From Caenimonas aquaedulcis (GTDB lineage Bacteria > Pseudomonadota > Gammaproteobacteria > Burkholderiales > Burkholderiaceae_C): 64,000 nucleotides of DNA. The translations under genes were made by a program, and so were the position numbers. The first letter of the stretch is position 1. Each line of letters starts with the position of its first letter. Location of the stretch: contig NZ_JADWYS010000001.1 of assembly GCF_015831345.1 (NCBI RefSeq), positions 4,182,618 to 4,246,617 on the forward strand. The letters run 5' to 3'. Of this stretch, positions 1 through 7,321 are shown piece by piece. The notes beneath the pieces were generated by a model. It saw nothing but the letters and a program-made list of their open reading frames with translations. It did no database searches and was not told the origin of the DNA.

Positions 1-2729
1 CCGACCTGCGGGCCGTCCCCGGCGACCCGACGAGCCCGGCCACCGGCGCCATCCGCGGGATGATCAACATGATGCAGAAGCTGCGCAAGGACGTGCGCGC
101 GGACTATGCGGCCTGCGTGTTCGACGCGCCGGGCAAGACCTTCCGCGACGACCTGTATCCCGAGTACAAGGCCAACCGCTCGCCGATGCCGCCGGACCTG
201 CGCGCGCAGATCGAACCGATCCACGAAGTGGTGCGCCTGCTCGGGTGGAAGGTGCTGAACGTGCCCGGCGTGGAGGCGGACGACGTGATCGGCACGCTCG
301 CCTGCATGGCGACGCAGCACGACATCGAGACCGTGATCTCCAGCGGCGACAAGGACCTCTCGCAGCTCGTGAACGAGCACGTGATGGTGATCGACACGAT
401 GAACGACCGCAAGCGCGATGTCGCCGGGGTCGAGGCCGAGTTCGGCGTCCCGCCGCGCCTGATGGTGGACTACCAGACGCTCGTCGGCGACTCGGTGGAC
501 AACGTGCCGGGCGTCGACAAGGTCGGCCCCAAGACGGCGGTGAAGCTGCTGCAGGAATACGGCTCGCTCGACGCGCTGGTGGAACGCGCCGCGGAAGTGA
601 AGGGTGCCGTCGGCGAGAACCTGCGCCGCGCGCTCGACTGGCTGCCCAGGGGCCGCGCGCTGCTGACGATCAAGAAGGACTGCGAACTCGCGGAGCACAT
701 CGCGGGCCTGCCCTCGCTCGACGACATCGTCATCGGCGGCCAGGACACCGAGGCCCTGAAGGGCTTCTACGAACGCTACGGCTTCAAGGGCCTCGTGAAG
801 CAGCTCGAGGTGCACGACGTGCCGCCCGAGCTGATCGAGGAGCACAAGAGCGGCAAGAAGGTGGGGCCCGGCCCGGGCGCGGGCCTGTTCGACGAGCCGG
901 ATCTCTCCGGCATCTCGCAGGCGAGCAACCTGCAGTACGACACCATCTTCACCTGGGCGCAGTTCGACGACTGGCTCGCGCGGCTGGAATCGGCGGAGCT
1001 CGCCGCGGTCGACACGGAGACGAGCTCGCTCGACGAGATGCTGGCCGAGATCATCGGCGTGTCGTTCAGCGTGAAGCCCGGCGAGGCCGCGTATATCCCG
1101 CTCGCGCACAGCTACGGCGATGCGCCGGAGCAGTTGCCGCGCGACGAAGTGCTCGCGAAGCTCAAGCCCTGGCTGGAGAACCCGGAAAGGAAAAAGCTCG
1201 GCCAGCATGTGAAGTACGACAGGCACGTGTTCGCCAACCATGGCATCGAAGTGCAAGGCTACGTGCACGACACGATGCTGGAAAGCTACGTGCTGGAAGT
1301 GCACAAGCCGCACGGCCTCGCGAGCCTGGCCGAACGCCATCTCGGCCGCAGCGGCATCGACTACGAAACGATTGCCGGCAAGGGTGCGCACCAGATCCCC
1401 TTCTCGCAAGTGTCGGTGGAGAAGGCCGCGGAGTATTCCTGCGAAGACTCGGACCAGACGCTCGACGTGCACCAGGTGCTCTGGCCGCGCCTGCAGGCGG
1501 ACAGCAAGCTGCGCTTCATCTACGAGCTGGAGATCGCCAGCAGCGAGGCGCTGTATCGCATCGAGCGCAACGGCGTGATCATCGACGGCGCGATGCTCGC
1601 GAAGCAGAGCGCGGAGCTCGGCCAGCGCATGATGCAGCTGGAGCAGGAGGCGCACGAGCTCGGCGGCCAGCCGTTCAACCTCGGCTCCCCCAAGCAGATC
1701 GGCGAAATCCTCTTCACGAAGCTGGGCCTGCCGGTGGTGAAGAAGACGCCCAGCGGCGTGCCGAGCACCGACGAGGAGGTGCTGGAAAAGCTCGCGGAGG
1801 ACTACCCGCTGCCCGCCAAGCTGCTGGAGCACCGGGGCCTGTCCAAGCTCAAGGGCACCTACACCGACAAGCTCGCGCAGATGGCGCACCCGCGCACGGG
1901 GCGCGTGCACACGCATTACGCGCAGGCCGTGGCGATCACCGGGCGGCTTTCGAGCAACGACCCCAACCTGCAGAACATCCCGGTGAAGACCGCCGAAGGC
2001 CGCCGCGTGCGCGAAGCCTTCATCGCGCCGCCGGGGCATTTCATCGCGAGCGCGGACTACAGCCAGATCGAGCTGCGGATCATGGCTCACCTGTCGGAGG
2101 ACGCGGCGCTGCTGCGCGCCTTCCAGGAGGGGATGGACGTGCACCGCGCCACCGCCGCCGAGGTGTTCGGCGTCGCGCCCGGGGAGGTGTCGAGCGAGCA
2201 GCGCCGCTATGCGAAGGTCATCAACTTCGGGCTGATCTACGGCATGAGCAGCTTCGGCCTCGCGCGCAACCTGGGCATCGACAATGCCGCGGCGAAGAAC
2301 TACATCCAGCGCTACTTCGAACGCTACCCGGGCGTGAAGAACTACATGGACGAGACGCGCCTGTCGGCCAAGAGCAAGGGCTATGTCGAGACCGTGTTCG
2401 GCCGCAGGCTCTACCTGCCGGAGATCAACTCGCCCAACGGTCCACGCCGGGGCGGCGCCGAGCGGCAGGCCATCAACGCGCCCATGCAGGGTACGGCGGC
2501 GGACCTGATCAAGCTATCGATGGTGAAGGTGCAGAACGTGCTCGACGCCGAGCGACGCCGCACGAAGATGATCATGCAGGTGCACGACGAACTCGTGTTC
2601 GAAGTGCCCGAGGACGAAGTCGACTGGGTCCGAAGCGAAGTGCCGCGCCTGATGGCGGGCGTCGCCGAGCTGCGCGCGCCGCTGCTCGCGGAGATCGGCG
2701 TAGGCGAGAACTGGGAGAAGGCGCACTGA
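1..2729 (+). CDS. polA: DNA polymerase I, 5'-truncated by window edge
   Basis: Replicative and repair polymerase that removes Okazaki primers and fills repair gaps. The reading frame is open from base 3 upstream of the first ATG (60), and the codons before it continue the 5'-nuclease domain, so the true start lies outside the window. In order: 5'-3' nuclease domain (about the first 300 residues), 3'-5' proofreading domain with the Exo I motif VDTETSSLDE near residue 317 counted from the ATG at 60, then the polymerase domain with motif A (ADYSQIELR), motif B (RRYAKVINFGLIYGMS) and motif C (QVHDELVFEV). All catalytic carboxylates are visible. The proofreading domain therefore looks active, as in E. 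coli and unlike Taq. Stop TGA at 2727-2729. Confidence 0.98.
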   Translation, partial: DLRAVPGDPTSPATGAIRGMINMMQKLRKDVRADYAACVFDAPGKTFRDDLYPEYKANRSPMPPDLRAQIEPIHEVVRLLGWKVLNVPGVEADDVIGTLACMATQHDIETVISSGDKDLSQLVNEHVMVIDTMNDRKRDVAGVEAEFGVPPRLMVDYQTLVGDSVDNVPGVDKVGPKTAVKLLQEYGSLDALVERAAEVKGAVGENLRRALDWLPRGRALLTIKKDCELAEHIAGLPSLDDIVIGGQDTEALKGFYERYGFKGLVKQLEVHDVPPELIEEHKSGKKVGPGPGAGLFDEPDLSGISQASNLQYDTIFTWAQFDDWLARLESAELAAVDTETSSLDEMLAEIIGVSFSVKPGEAAYIPLAHSYGDAPEQLPRDEVLAKLKPWLENPERKKLGQHVKYDRHVFANHGIEVQGYVHDTMLESYVLEVHKPHGLASLAERHLGRSGIDYETIAGKGAHQIPFSQVSVEKAAEYSCEDSDQTLDVHQVLWPRLQADSKLRFIYELEIASSEALYRIERNGVIIDGAMLAKQSAELGQRMMQLEQEAHELGGQPFNLGSPKQIGEILFTKLGLPVVKKTPSGVPSTDEEVLEKLAEDYPLPAKLLEHRGLSKLKGTYTDKLAQMAHPRTGRVHTHYAQAVAITGRLSSNDPNLQNIPVKTAEGRRVREAFIAPPGHFIASADYSQIELRIMAHLSEDAALLRAFQEGMDVHRATAAEVFGVAPGEVSSEQRRYAKVINFGLIYGMSSFGLARNLGIDNAAAKNYIQRYFERYPGVKNYMDETRLSAKSKGYVETVFGRRLYLPEINSPNGPRRGGAERQAINAPMQGTAADLIKLSMVKVQNVLDAERRRTKMIMQVHDELVFEVPEDEVDWVRSEVPRLMAGVAELRAPLLAEIGVGENWEKAH

Positions 2730-2733
2730 GGCG

Positions 2734-2922
2734 CTATTTGCGCTCCGACCACAGCACGCCGCCGGTCGCCCAGTCGGCGCGCTGGATGTCGAACAGCAGC
2801 ACATCGACGGATTCGGGCTTGCTGCCCAGGGTGTCGACCACGGCCTGGGTCAGGGCCTGAACGAGATTCTTCTTCTGCTCGGGCGTGCGGCCCTCCAGCA
2901 ATTCGACGCGGATCGTCGGCAT
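2734..2922 (-). CDS. 4-oxalocrotonate tautomerase family protein
   Basis: Small tautomerase of 62 residues, the usual monomer size of the family, which assembles into hexamers. The start was set at 2922 because the protein then begins MPTIRVELLEGR: removal of Met exposes Pro1, the catalytic base of the family, and an AAGGAG ribosome binding site lies just upstream (reverse strand). A longer frame to 2952 exists but would bury the proline. Arg residues at about 11 fit the substrate-binding arginine of the family. It is convergent with polA, 4 bases away. The substrate cannot be told; members act on 2-hydroxymuconate or on other enols. Confidence 0.85.
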   Translation of the reverse strand: MPTIRVELLEGRTPEQKKNLVQALTQAVVDTLGSKPESVDVLLFDIQRADWATGGVLWSERK

Positions 2923-3075
2923 GTCGCTCTCCTTCGGATGGTTCGCCCGCATTGTGCCTGCGGCGGCGCCTTGGGGAATTCACGCGTGGCGCGGTAGGCA
3001 ATTTCCCTAAACGCCGCCGCGGCCGCGGGCGAACAATGGACGCCATCGAAGCACGTCGGTCCAGAGGAGAAGAAC

Positions 3076-3216
3076 ATGAAGCATCACTGCAGCACCATCG
3101 CCCGCCAGATCGTCATCGCCGCCACGCTGGGCCTCGCCGCCATCGCGTCGTGGGCCATGACGGACTTCCGCGCGCCCGCCATCGAAGCGTCGATCACGCA
3201 GGTGTCGCCGGGCTGA
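3076..3216 (+). CDS. Small hypothetical membrane or exported protein (46 aa)
   Basis: ATG at 3076 follows a clear GAGGAGAAG ribosome binding site. The product has a positively charged start (MKHHCSTIARQ), a hydrophobic stretch of about 17 residues (IVIAATLGLAAIASWAM) and a short polar tail. This is either a signal peptide or a single membrane anchor. No family is recognised. It stands alone between the tautomerase gene (divergent) and the ZIP transporter. Confidence rests on the ribosome binding site and the sensible topology only. Confidence 0.5.
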   Translation: MKHHCSTIARQIVIAATLGLAAIASWAMTDFRAPAIEASITQVSPG

Positions 3217-3320
3217 CACGTCGCCCGGCGGGACCGGGTTGTTAAGATCGCCGCCTCGGGCGCGCCACGTGCCCGCCAGGAGAACCTGGGCGCGATCCAT
3301 GCCGGACGCACCCGTCCAGC

Positions 3321-4139
3321 ATGACCTTGTTAGCCATCCTGATCGCGACACTTGCCGCGGGCATCGGCAGCGTCTGGCTTGCCGCCGGCCTGATGCGCCT
3401 CGGCTTCATCGCCCGCGGCCCCGAGCCGTCCACGCATGTCGGGCCGCATCACCTCCTCAGCCTCGCCGCCGGCGCGCTGCTCGCCACTTCCTTCATGCAC
3501 CTGCTGCCCGAGGCCTTCGAGAGCGCCGCGGGCGCGAAGGCGCTCTTCGCGGTGCTGCTCGTGGGCCTGGTGTTCTTCTTCCTGCTGGACAAGGCGGAGC
3601 TGTGGCATCACGGGCACGAGCACCATCACGCGCATGACCACGACCACGGGCACGACCCCCACCACGCCCACGCGCCCGATGCGCCCCGCTCCGGCGGATG
3701 GGCCGTCCTCACCGGCGACAGCCTGCACTGCTTCGGCGACGGCATCCTGATCGCGTCGGCGTTCATGGCGGACCGGCGGCTGGGCCTCGTCGCCGCGCTG
3801 TCCGTGCTCGCGCACGAGGTGCCGCACCACATCGGCGATCTCGCCGTCCTGCGCCAGACGAGCGCGGGCAAGCGCAGCGCGCTCATGAAGGTCTCCCTCG
3901 CCGGGGCGGTCACCGCGCTCGGCGGGCTCATCGGCTGGTGGCTCGTGGACCGGCTGCACGACTACCTGCCGTACTTCCTCGTCGTCGCCAGCAGCAGCTT
4001 CATCTACGTGGCGCTCGCCGACCTCATCCCGCAACTGCAACGGCGGCTGTCCGCCCGCGAGACGGTCACGCAAGTGTTCTGGCTGCTGCTGGGCATCGGC
4101 CTCGTGACGCTCGTGAGCAGCCTCGCGCACGTGGACTGA
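3321..4139 (+). CDS. ZIP family metal (zinc) transporter
   Basis: Inner-membrane divalent metal importer of 272 residues, the normal length for bacterial ZIP proteins. Visible features: N-terminal helices, a strongly histidine-rich cytoplasmic loop at about residues 95-122 (runs such as HHGHEHHHAHDHDHGHD), then the signature helices with DSLHCFGDGILIASAF and VLAHEVPHHIGDLAVL, which supply the His/Glu/Asp metal ligands of TM4 and TM5 in the ZIP family. The start ATG lacks a strong ribosome binding site. The 104 bases upstream show no recognised metal-regulator site. Substrate zinc is inferred from the family; iron or manganese are possible. Confidence 0.9.
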   Translation: MTLLAILIATLAAGIGSVWLAAGLMRLGFIARGPEPSTHVGPHHLLSLAAGALLATSFMHLLPEAFESAAGAKALFAVLLVGLVFFFLLDKAELWHHGHEHHHAHDHDHGHDPHHAHAPDAPRSGGWAVLTGDSLHCFGDGILIASAFMADRRLGLVAALSVLAHEVPHHIGDLAVLRQTSAGKRSALMKVSLAGAVTALGGLIGWWLVDRLHDYLPYFLVVASSSFIYVALADLIPQLQRRLSARETVTQVFWLLLGIGLVTLVSSLAHVD

Positions 4140-4255
4140 GCGGGCCGCACGGACGAGTCCGCACGCTCCTACAGCGGCGCGGGCCGCGCGCCGCTTCCTG
4201 TCGGGCACGCGCGCCACCGAGGATGACCGGGCGCCCCAAGGCGTCAGGAGCATCC

Positions 4256-5083
4256 ATGGCCAAAGAGAACAGCGACCACGCCGGCCTTCCCGCCGGCGTC
4301 TTCACCGGCATCCCGCAGGCCGAAGCCGACTACTGGCGCGGCACCTACGAGGAAGAGCCCTATTTCGAGCCCAAGCTGGGTTTTCACGACTACCTGCCGG
4401 CCTATGAGCTCGGCTGGCAGGGCCACGTGGCGTACGGAGGCGACTTCCACTCGGCGCAACGCCTGCTCGCCAACGACTGGGAGCTACGCAAGAGCGTGTC
4501 CAAGCTCACCTGGGCGGAAGCCCTGCCGGCCGTGCGGGCAGCCTGGCAGCGCGCGCAGTATGCGGACAGCTTCCGCACCGACGGCAGTGCCACGCGGGAC
4601 ACCGTCCTGGCGACACTCGCCGAGCTCCTGCGGCATGCCCGCGACGGGGAGGGCGGCTTCGCCGAGGCCGCCGAGAATGCGCGCACGCAGACGCTGGCGA
4701 CGCTTTTCGAGCGCTGCGCCGCGTCCTGCTCGCGCGCGGCCGCACAGCTGGAGCGCGAGATCGTCGCGCGCGGGGGCACGGCGGACCCCTCCGAGGAGGT
4801 CACCATCGCCGATGCGGCGCAGCGCGCCTGGAAGCAGCTACGGGGATTTTTCGGCGGCGCCACCGACGAGAAGATGCTGGAGGAGTGCGAACGCGGGGAG
4901 GACGAAGCGCTGGAGCGATACCGCCGCGCTCTCACGGAGAACCTCCCGGTAGGCGTGCACGCGCTCCTGCAAGACCAGTACGAGCGCGCGAAGCGCAACC
5001 ACGACATGCTGGGCACGATGCGCGAACGCGCCGTCGCGTCTTCGGCGGCGTTGCAGGAAACCGTCGCCGTTGTGGCGAACTGA
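4256..5083 (+). CDS. PA2169-family (DUF2383) four-helix-bundle protein
   Basis: Soluble protein of 275 residues. The C-terminal half (about residues 110-262) is helical and matches in style the DUF2383/PA2169 four-helix bundle, a ferritin-like fold of unknown role: it has the characteristic ending around ENLPVGVHALLQDQYERAKR. The N-terminal 100 residues carry a tyrosine- and tryptophan-rich segment (ADYWRGTYEEEPYFEP) and look like a separate module. A GTCAGGAGC ribosome binding site precedes ATG 4256; a frame running further upstream is not needed. A TCCTACA element lies 89 bases before the start, in line with the promoter-like module found before other stress-type genes here. The function is unknown; a stress role is inferred. 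Confidence 0.7.
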   Translation: MAKENSDHAGLPAGVFTGIPQAEADYWRGTYEEEPYFEPKLGFHDYLPAYELGWQGHVAYGGDFHSAQRLLANDWELRKSVSKLTWAEALPAVRAAWQRAQYADSFRTDGSATRDTVLATLAELLRHARDGEGGFAEAAENARTQTLATLFERCAASCSRAAAQLEREIVARGGTADPSEEVTIADAAQRAWKQLRGFFGGATDEKMLEECERGEDEALERYRRALTENLPVGVHALLQDQYERAKRNHDMLGTMRERAVASSAALQETVAVVAN

Positions 5084-5098
5084 CGGAATTTCCTGCAG

Positions 5099-5154
5099 TC
5101 CTACACGCTTGCGGCGTTGTCCGACACGGGCGCCGGCAGCGGCGTCATACCGTT
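5099..5154 (+). promoter_or_regulatory. Degenerate copy of the TCCTACA/GACA/-10 promoter module
   Basis: TCCTACACGC at 5099-5108, GACA at 5123-5126 and an imperfect -10-like ATACCGT near 5147-5153, just upstream of the DUF4142 gene. Spacing is within 2 bases of the three strong copies at 9463, 16105 and 16433. The -10 part is poor, so this is a candidate only. Confidence 0.3.
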
Positions 5155-5173
5155 GAGGTTCGCTCCTCGCGAC

Positions 5174-5830
5174 ATGACCCGTATGCGTTACCACCGTTGC
5201 CTCATCGCCGCCCTGTGGGCCCTGACCGTGGCATGTTCGGCAGGCGCGCAGGTCGAAGCCCCACCCGCGCCGGCCAAGCCGCGCGCCGCCAATCCTGCGA
5301 TGTTCGCCCCCGGGGGCGCCGTGGCGGTGGGCGACCGCCGGATGACGCCCCAGCAGCGGGACGAGTGGCGCTTCCTCAAGGAAGCCGCGGCCGCGAGCCG
5401 CTTCGAAAGCGATGCCGCGCGCCTGGCGCTCGCCAAGTCCACGAACCCCGAGGTGCGCAACTTCGCGGCCGCCCTCATCAAGCACAACAGCGCGGCGGGC
5501 AACGAGCTCCTGCACATGCTGCAGATGCGCGGCATGGCGGCGCCGATGCTGGCCGACGCGCAGCGCAAGATGCTCAACCGCATGGCGAAGCTGCAGGGCA
5601 CGAAGTTCGACCGGGAGTTCGTGGAGGCCGTGGCCCTGCGCCACCAGCAGCAGGACGTGAGCGACTTCGAGCGGGCCAGCATGGCCACGCGGGATCCGCA
5701 GATCAAGGCGTGGATCGACCAGACGCTGCCGCAGATGCGCTACCAGCTCGTGACGGGCGAGCAGCTCGCGCCGAACCGGGCACGGGTCTACAAGATTTCC
5801 GCGCCGCTGCGCGCCGCCGGGCCGGGCTAG
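5174..5830 (+). CDS. Exported DUF4142 domain protein
   Basis: Product of 218 residues with a signal peptide (hydrophobic CLIAALWALTVACSAGAQ, cleavage likely after AGAQ), then a helical DUF4142 domain from about residue 55 to 200 (TPQQRDEWRFLKEAAAASRFE opens it, and a RNFAAALIKHNSAAGNEL segment follows). DUF4142 proteins are periplasmic, ferritin-like helical bundles of unknown activity. ATG 5174 is chosen because it puts the signal peptide at the N-terminus; ATG 5183 is equally possible. Its stop overlaps that of the convergent gene at 5827-5830. A degenerate TCCTACA promoter module precedes it. Confidence 0.75.
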   Translation: MTRMRYHRCLIAALWALTVACSAGAQVEAPPAPAKPRAANPAMFAPGGAVAVGDRRMTPQQRDEWRFLKEAAAASRFESDAARLALAKSTNPEVRNFAAALIKHNSAAGNELLHMLQMRGMAAPMLADAQRKMLNRMAKLQGTKFDREFVEAVALRHQQQDVSDFERASMATRDPQIKAWIDQTLPQMRYQLVTGEQLAPNRARVYKISAPLRAAGPG

Positions 5831-6339
5831 CGGGTCGAGTAGCCCGTCACGCGCCACTTCCCGTCCGTGTCGCGGACGGTGGTGACGATCTCCTCCAGCT
5901 CGCGCTGCGCGAACTTGCTCGCGAAAATCACCGTCACGTATTCGCCGTCGGGGCGGCCCGCGAGCGTGGTCTTGTAAGTGGCCTCGGCCGGCGACCGTTC
6001 GACGAAGGCGCCCAGCGCCTTGCGCACCGGTGGAATGCCGTCCATCCATGCGGCCAGCGGCACCGTCGCACGGAACACGCTGCTGGACGTTTCCCAGGCG
6101 CGGCCCCAGTCGCCCCGGTCGAGCAGCAGCAACCAGCCGGACGCGGCGAGCCGGCCGGCGGCTTCCTTCTCCGCGTTTTCGGCCGACGGCGCCGCGGCAG
6201 CGGGCGTGGACGCGGGTGCCGGCGCCGCCGCGGGCGCCGGGGCAGCCGTCGCGCCCTTGGGCAGTTTCAGCTGCGCCGCCGCGTGGGCGCAGAACAGCAC
6301 CGCCGCCAGCGGCACCAGCATCGAGGTCTTTGGTTTCAT
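5827..6339 (-). CDS. Exported DUF4019 domain protein
   Basis: 170 residues with a signal peptide (MKPKTSMLVPLAAVLFCAHAAAQ), an alanine/proline-rich linker at about residues 28-60, and a C-terminal domain of about 105 residues resembling DUF4019: it contains DRGDWGRAWETSSSVFRATV and ends in a GKWRVTGY strand. DUF4019 proteins are periplasmic, of unknown function, often with an NTF2-like look. Nothing in the neighbourhood fixes a role. The gene is tail-to-tail with the DUF4142 gene. Confidence 0.7.
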   Translation of the reverse strand: MKPKTSMLVPLAAVLFCAHAAAQLKLPKGATAAPAPAAAPAPASTPAAAAPSAENAEKEAAGRLAASGWLLLLDRGDWGRAWETSSSVFRATVPLAAWMDGIPPVRKALGAFVERSPAEATYKTTLAGRPDGEYVTVIFASKFAQRELEEIVTTVRDTDGKWRVTGYSTR

Positions 6340-6401
6340 CGGGCAAGTCTAGCGCGGGCCTGCTGACGAGCCATTCGCCGCCCGCCCGTTTTACCGGGCC
6401 T

Positions 6402-7292
6402 TTACTGCAGCAGGCTCATCAGCAGCTTCGCGTTCACCTGGCCCTGGTCCTCGTAGTTGGTGTTGAAGACGATGTGCAGCGAGTCGGCAAGACCTGCCAC
6501 CTCGCGGATGCGCGGCACCATCGCGGCGAGCTCCTCCTTCGAATACCAGTAGTCGAAGCGGCTCGAGGAGGCATTGCTCTTGATGTTCCACGTGTCGTGG
6601 TTGCGCCCATGCAGCCGCAGCAGCGCGAGGCGGGGGTGGGTGGCTTCCCAGATGTCCGGCACGCTGTTGGCGAAGCCCTGCGGCCCGTCGACGATGGTGT
6701 GCGCGACGCCGAGCCGTCGCTCGAATTCGAGCGTGCGCGCCGTGTTCTCGCCGCCGAACCAGCTCTTGTTGCGGAATTCGACGGAGAGCAGGTGGCCCTC
6801 CATCTTTTCCACGCAATGCGCCACATGCGCCATCCCTTCGCGGTTGCGCAGGACCCAGGGCGCGAACTGGAAGTGAACGGCGCCGAGCTTGCCGGCCTGC
6901 CGCAGCGGCTCCAGCGCCTCGCTGAAGCGCCGCCACAATTCGTCCGCGATCTCGCGCGGGGTGTCCTTGTAGTACAGCACCTTGGGTGCGTCGGGCCCGA
7001 GCGCCTGCTGCAGGTCCTTGTGCAGGACGACGGGCGACGTCTGGTGGCCGGTGAAGAGCCGGAAGGCCTTCACGTTGAAGGTGAAGTGCTCCGGCGTGCG
7101 CTGTGCCCACAGCTGCGCATTCACCGGCGTCGGCATGCCGTAGTAGCTGGAATCGACCTCCACGAGCGGAAACTGCGTGGCGTAGTGGCGCAGCCGCGCC
7201 TCGGCGCTGCTGCAGCCCTTCGGGTAGAAGCGCCCGCATTCGATCAGCGTCTTGTCGGTCCAGGAGGCCGAGCCTATGAGGATGTTGCCCAC
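6402..7292 (-). CDS. DUF72 (YecE-like) family protein
   Basis: 296 residues forming a TIM-barrel-like DUF72 protein: it opens NILIGSASWTDKTLIECGRFYP, continues with LVEVDSSYYGMP and FTFNVKAFRLFTGHQTSP, and ends NTNYEDQGQVNAKLLMSLL. These match the usual DUF72 blocks, and the length is as expected. The biochemical activity of the family is not established. The start is GTG at 7290-7292, and its first base is also the first base of a perfect LexA box, so the gene is divergent from the helicase and may share SOS control with it (inference). Confidence 0.85.
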   Translation of the reverse strand: MGNILIGSASWTDKTLIECGRFYPKGCSSAEARLRHYATQFPLVEVDSSYYGMPTPVNAQLWAQRTPEHFTFNVKAFRLFTGHQTSPVVLHKDLQQALGPDAPKVLYYKDTPREIADELWRRFSEALEPLRQAGKLGAVHFQFAPWVLRNREGMAHVAHCVEKMEGHLLSVEFRNKSWFGGENTARTLEFERRLGVAHTIVDGPQGFANSVPDIWEATHPRLALLRLHGRNHDTWNIKSNASSSRFDYWYSKEELAAMVPRIREVAGLADSLHIVFNTNYEDQGQVNAKLLMSLLQ

Positions 7293-7307
7293 TGTATTAA
7301 TATACAG
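7292..7307. promoter_or_regulatory. LexA (SOS) operator
   Basis: CTGTATTAATATACAG is a perfect 16-base palindrome with the CTGT-N8-ACAG form of proteobacterial LexA boxes and an AT-only centre. It lies between the divergent DUF72 gene (start at 7292) and the helicase gene (start at 7322), 14 bases before the latter. The AT-rich core could also supply the -10 elements. LexA binding is inferred from the match to the consensus. Confidence 0.85.
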
Positions 7308-7321
7308 GGATCGGCTTCGCC

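Noticed and set aside
245..2860. Long open frame overlapping polA in another phase
   Set aside because: Arg/Ala/Gly-rich composition of a GC-driven shadow frame; polA carries all family motifs in its own frame.
2923..2952. Longer start for the tautomerase
   Set aside because: It would hide the catalytic N-terminal proline.
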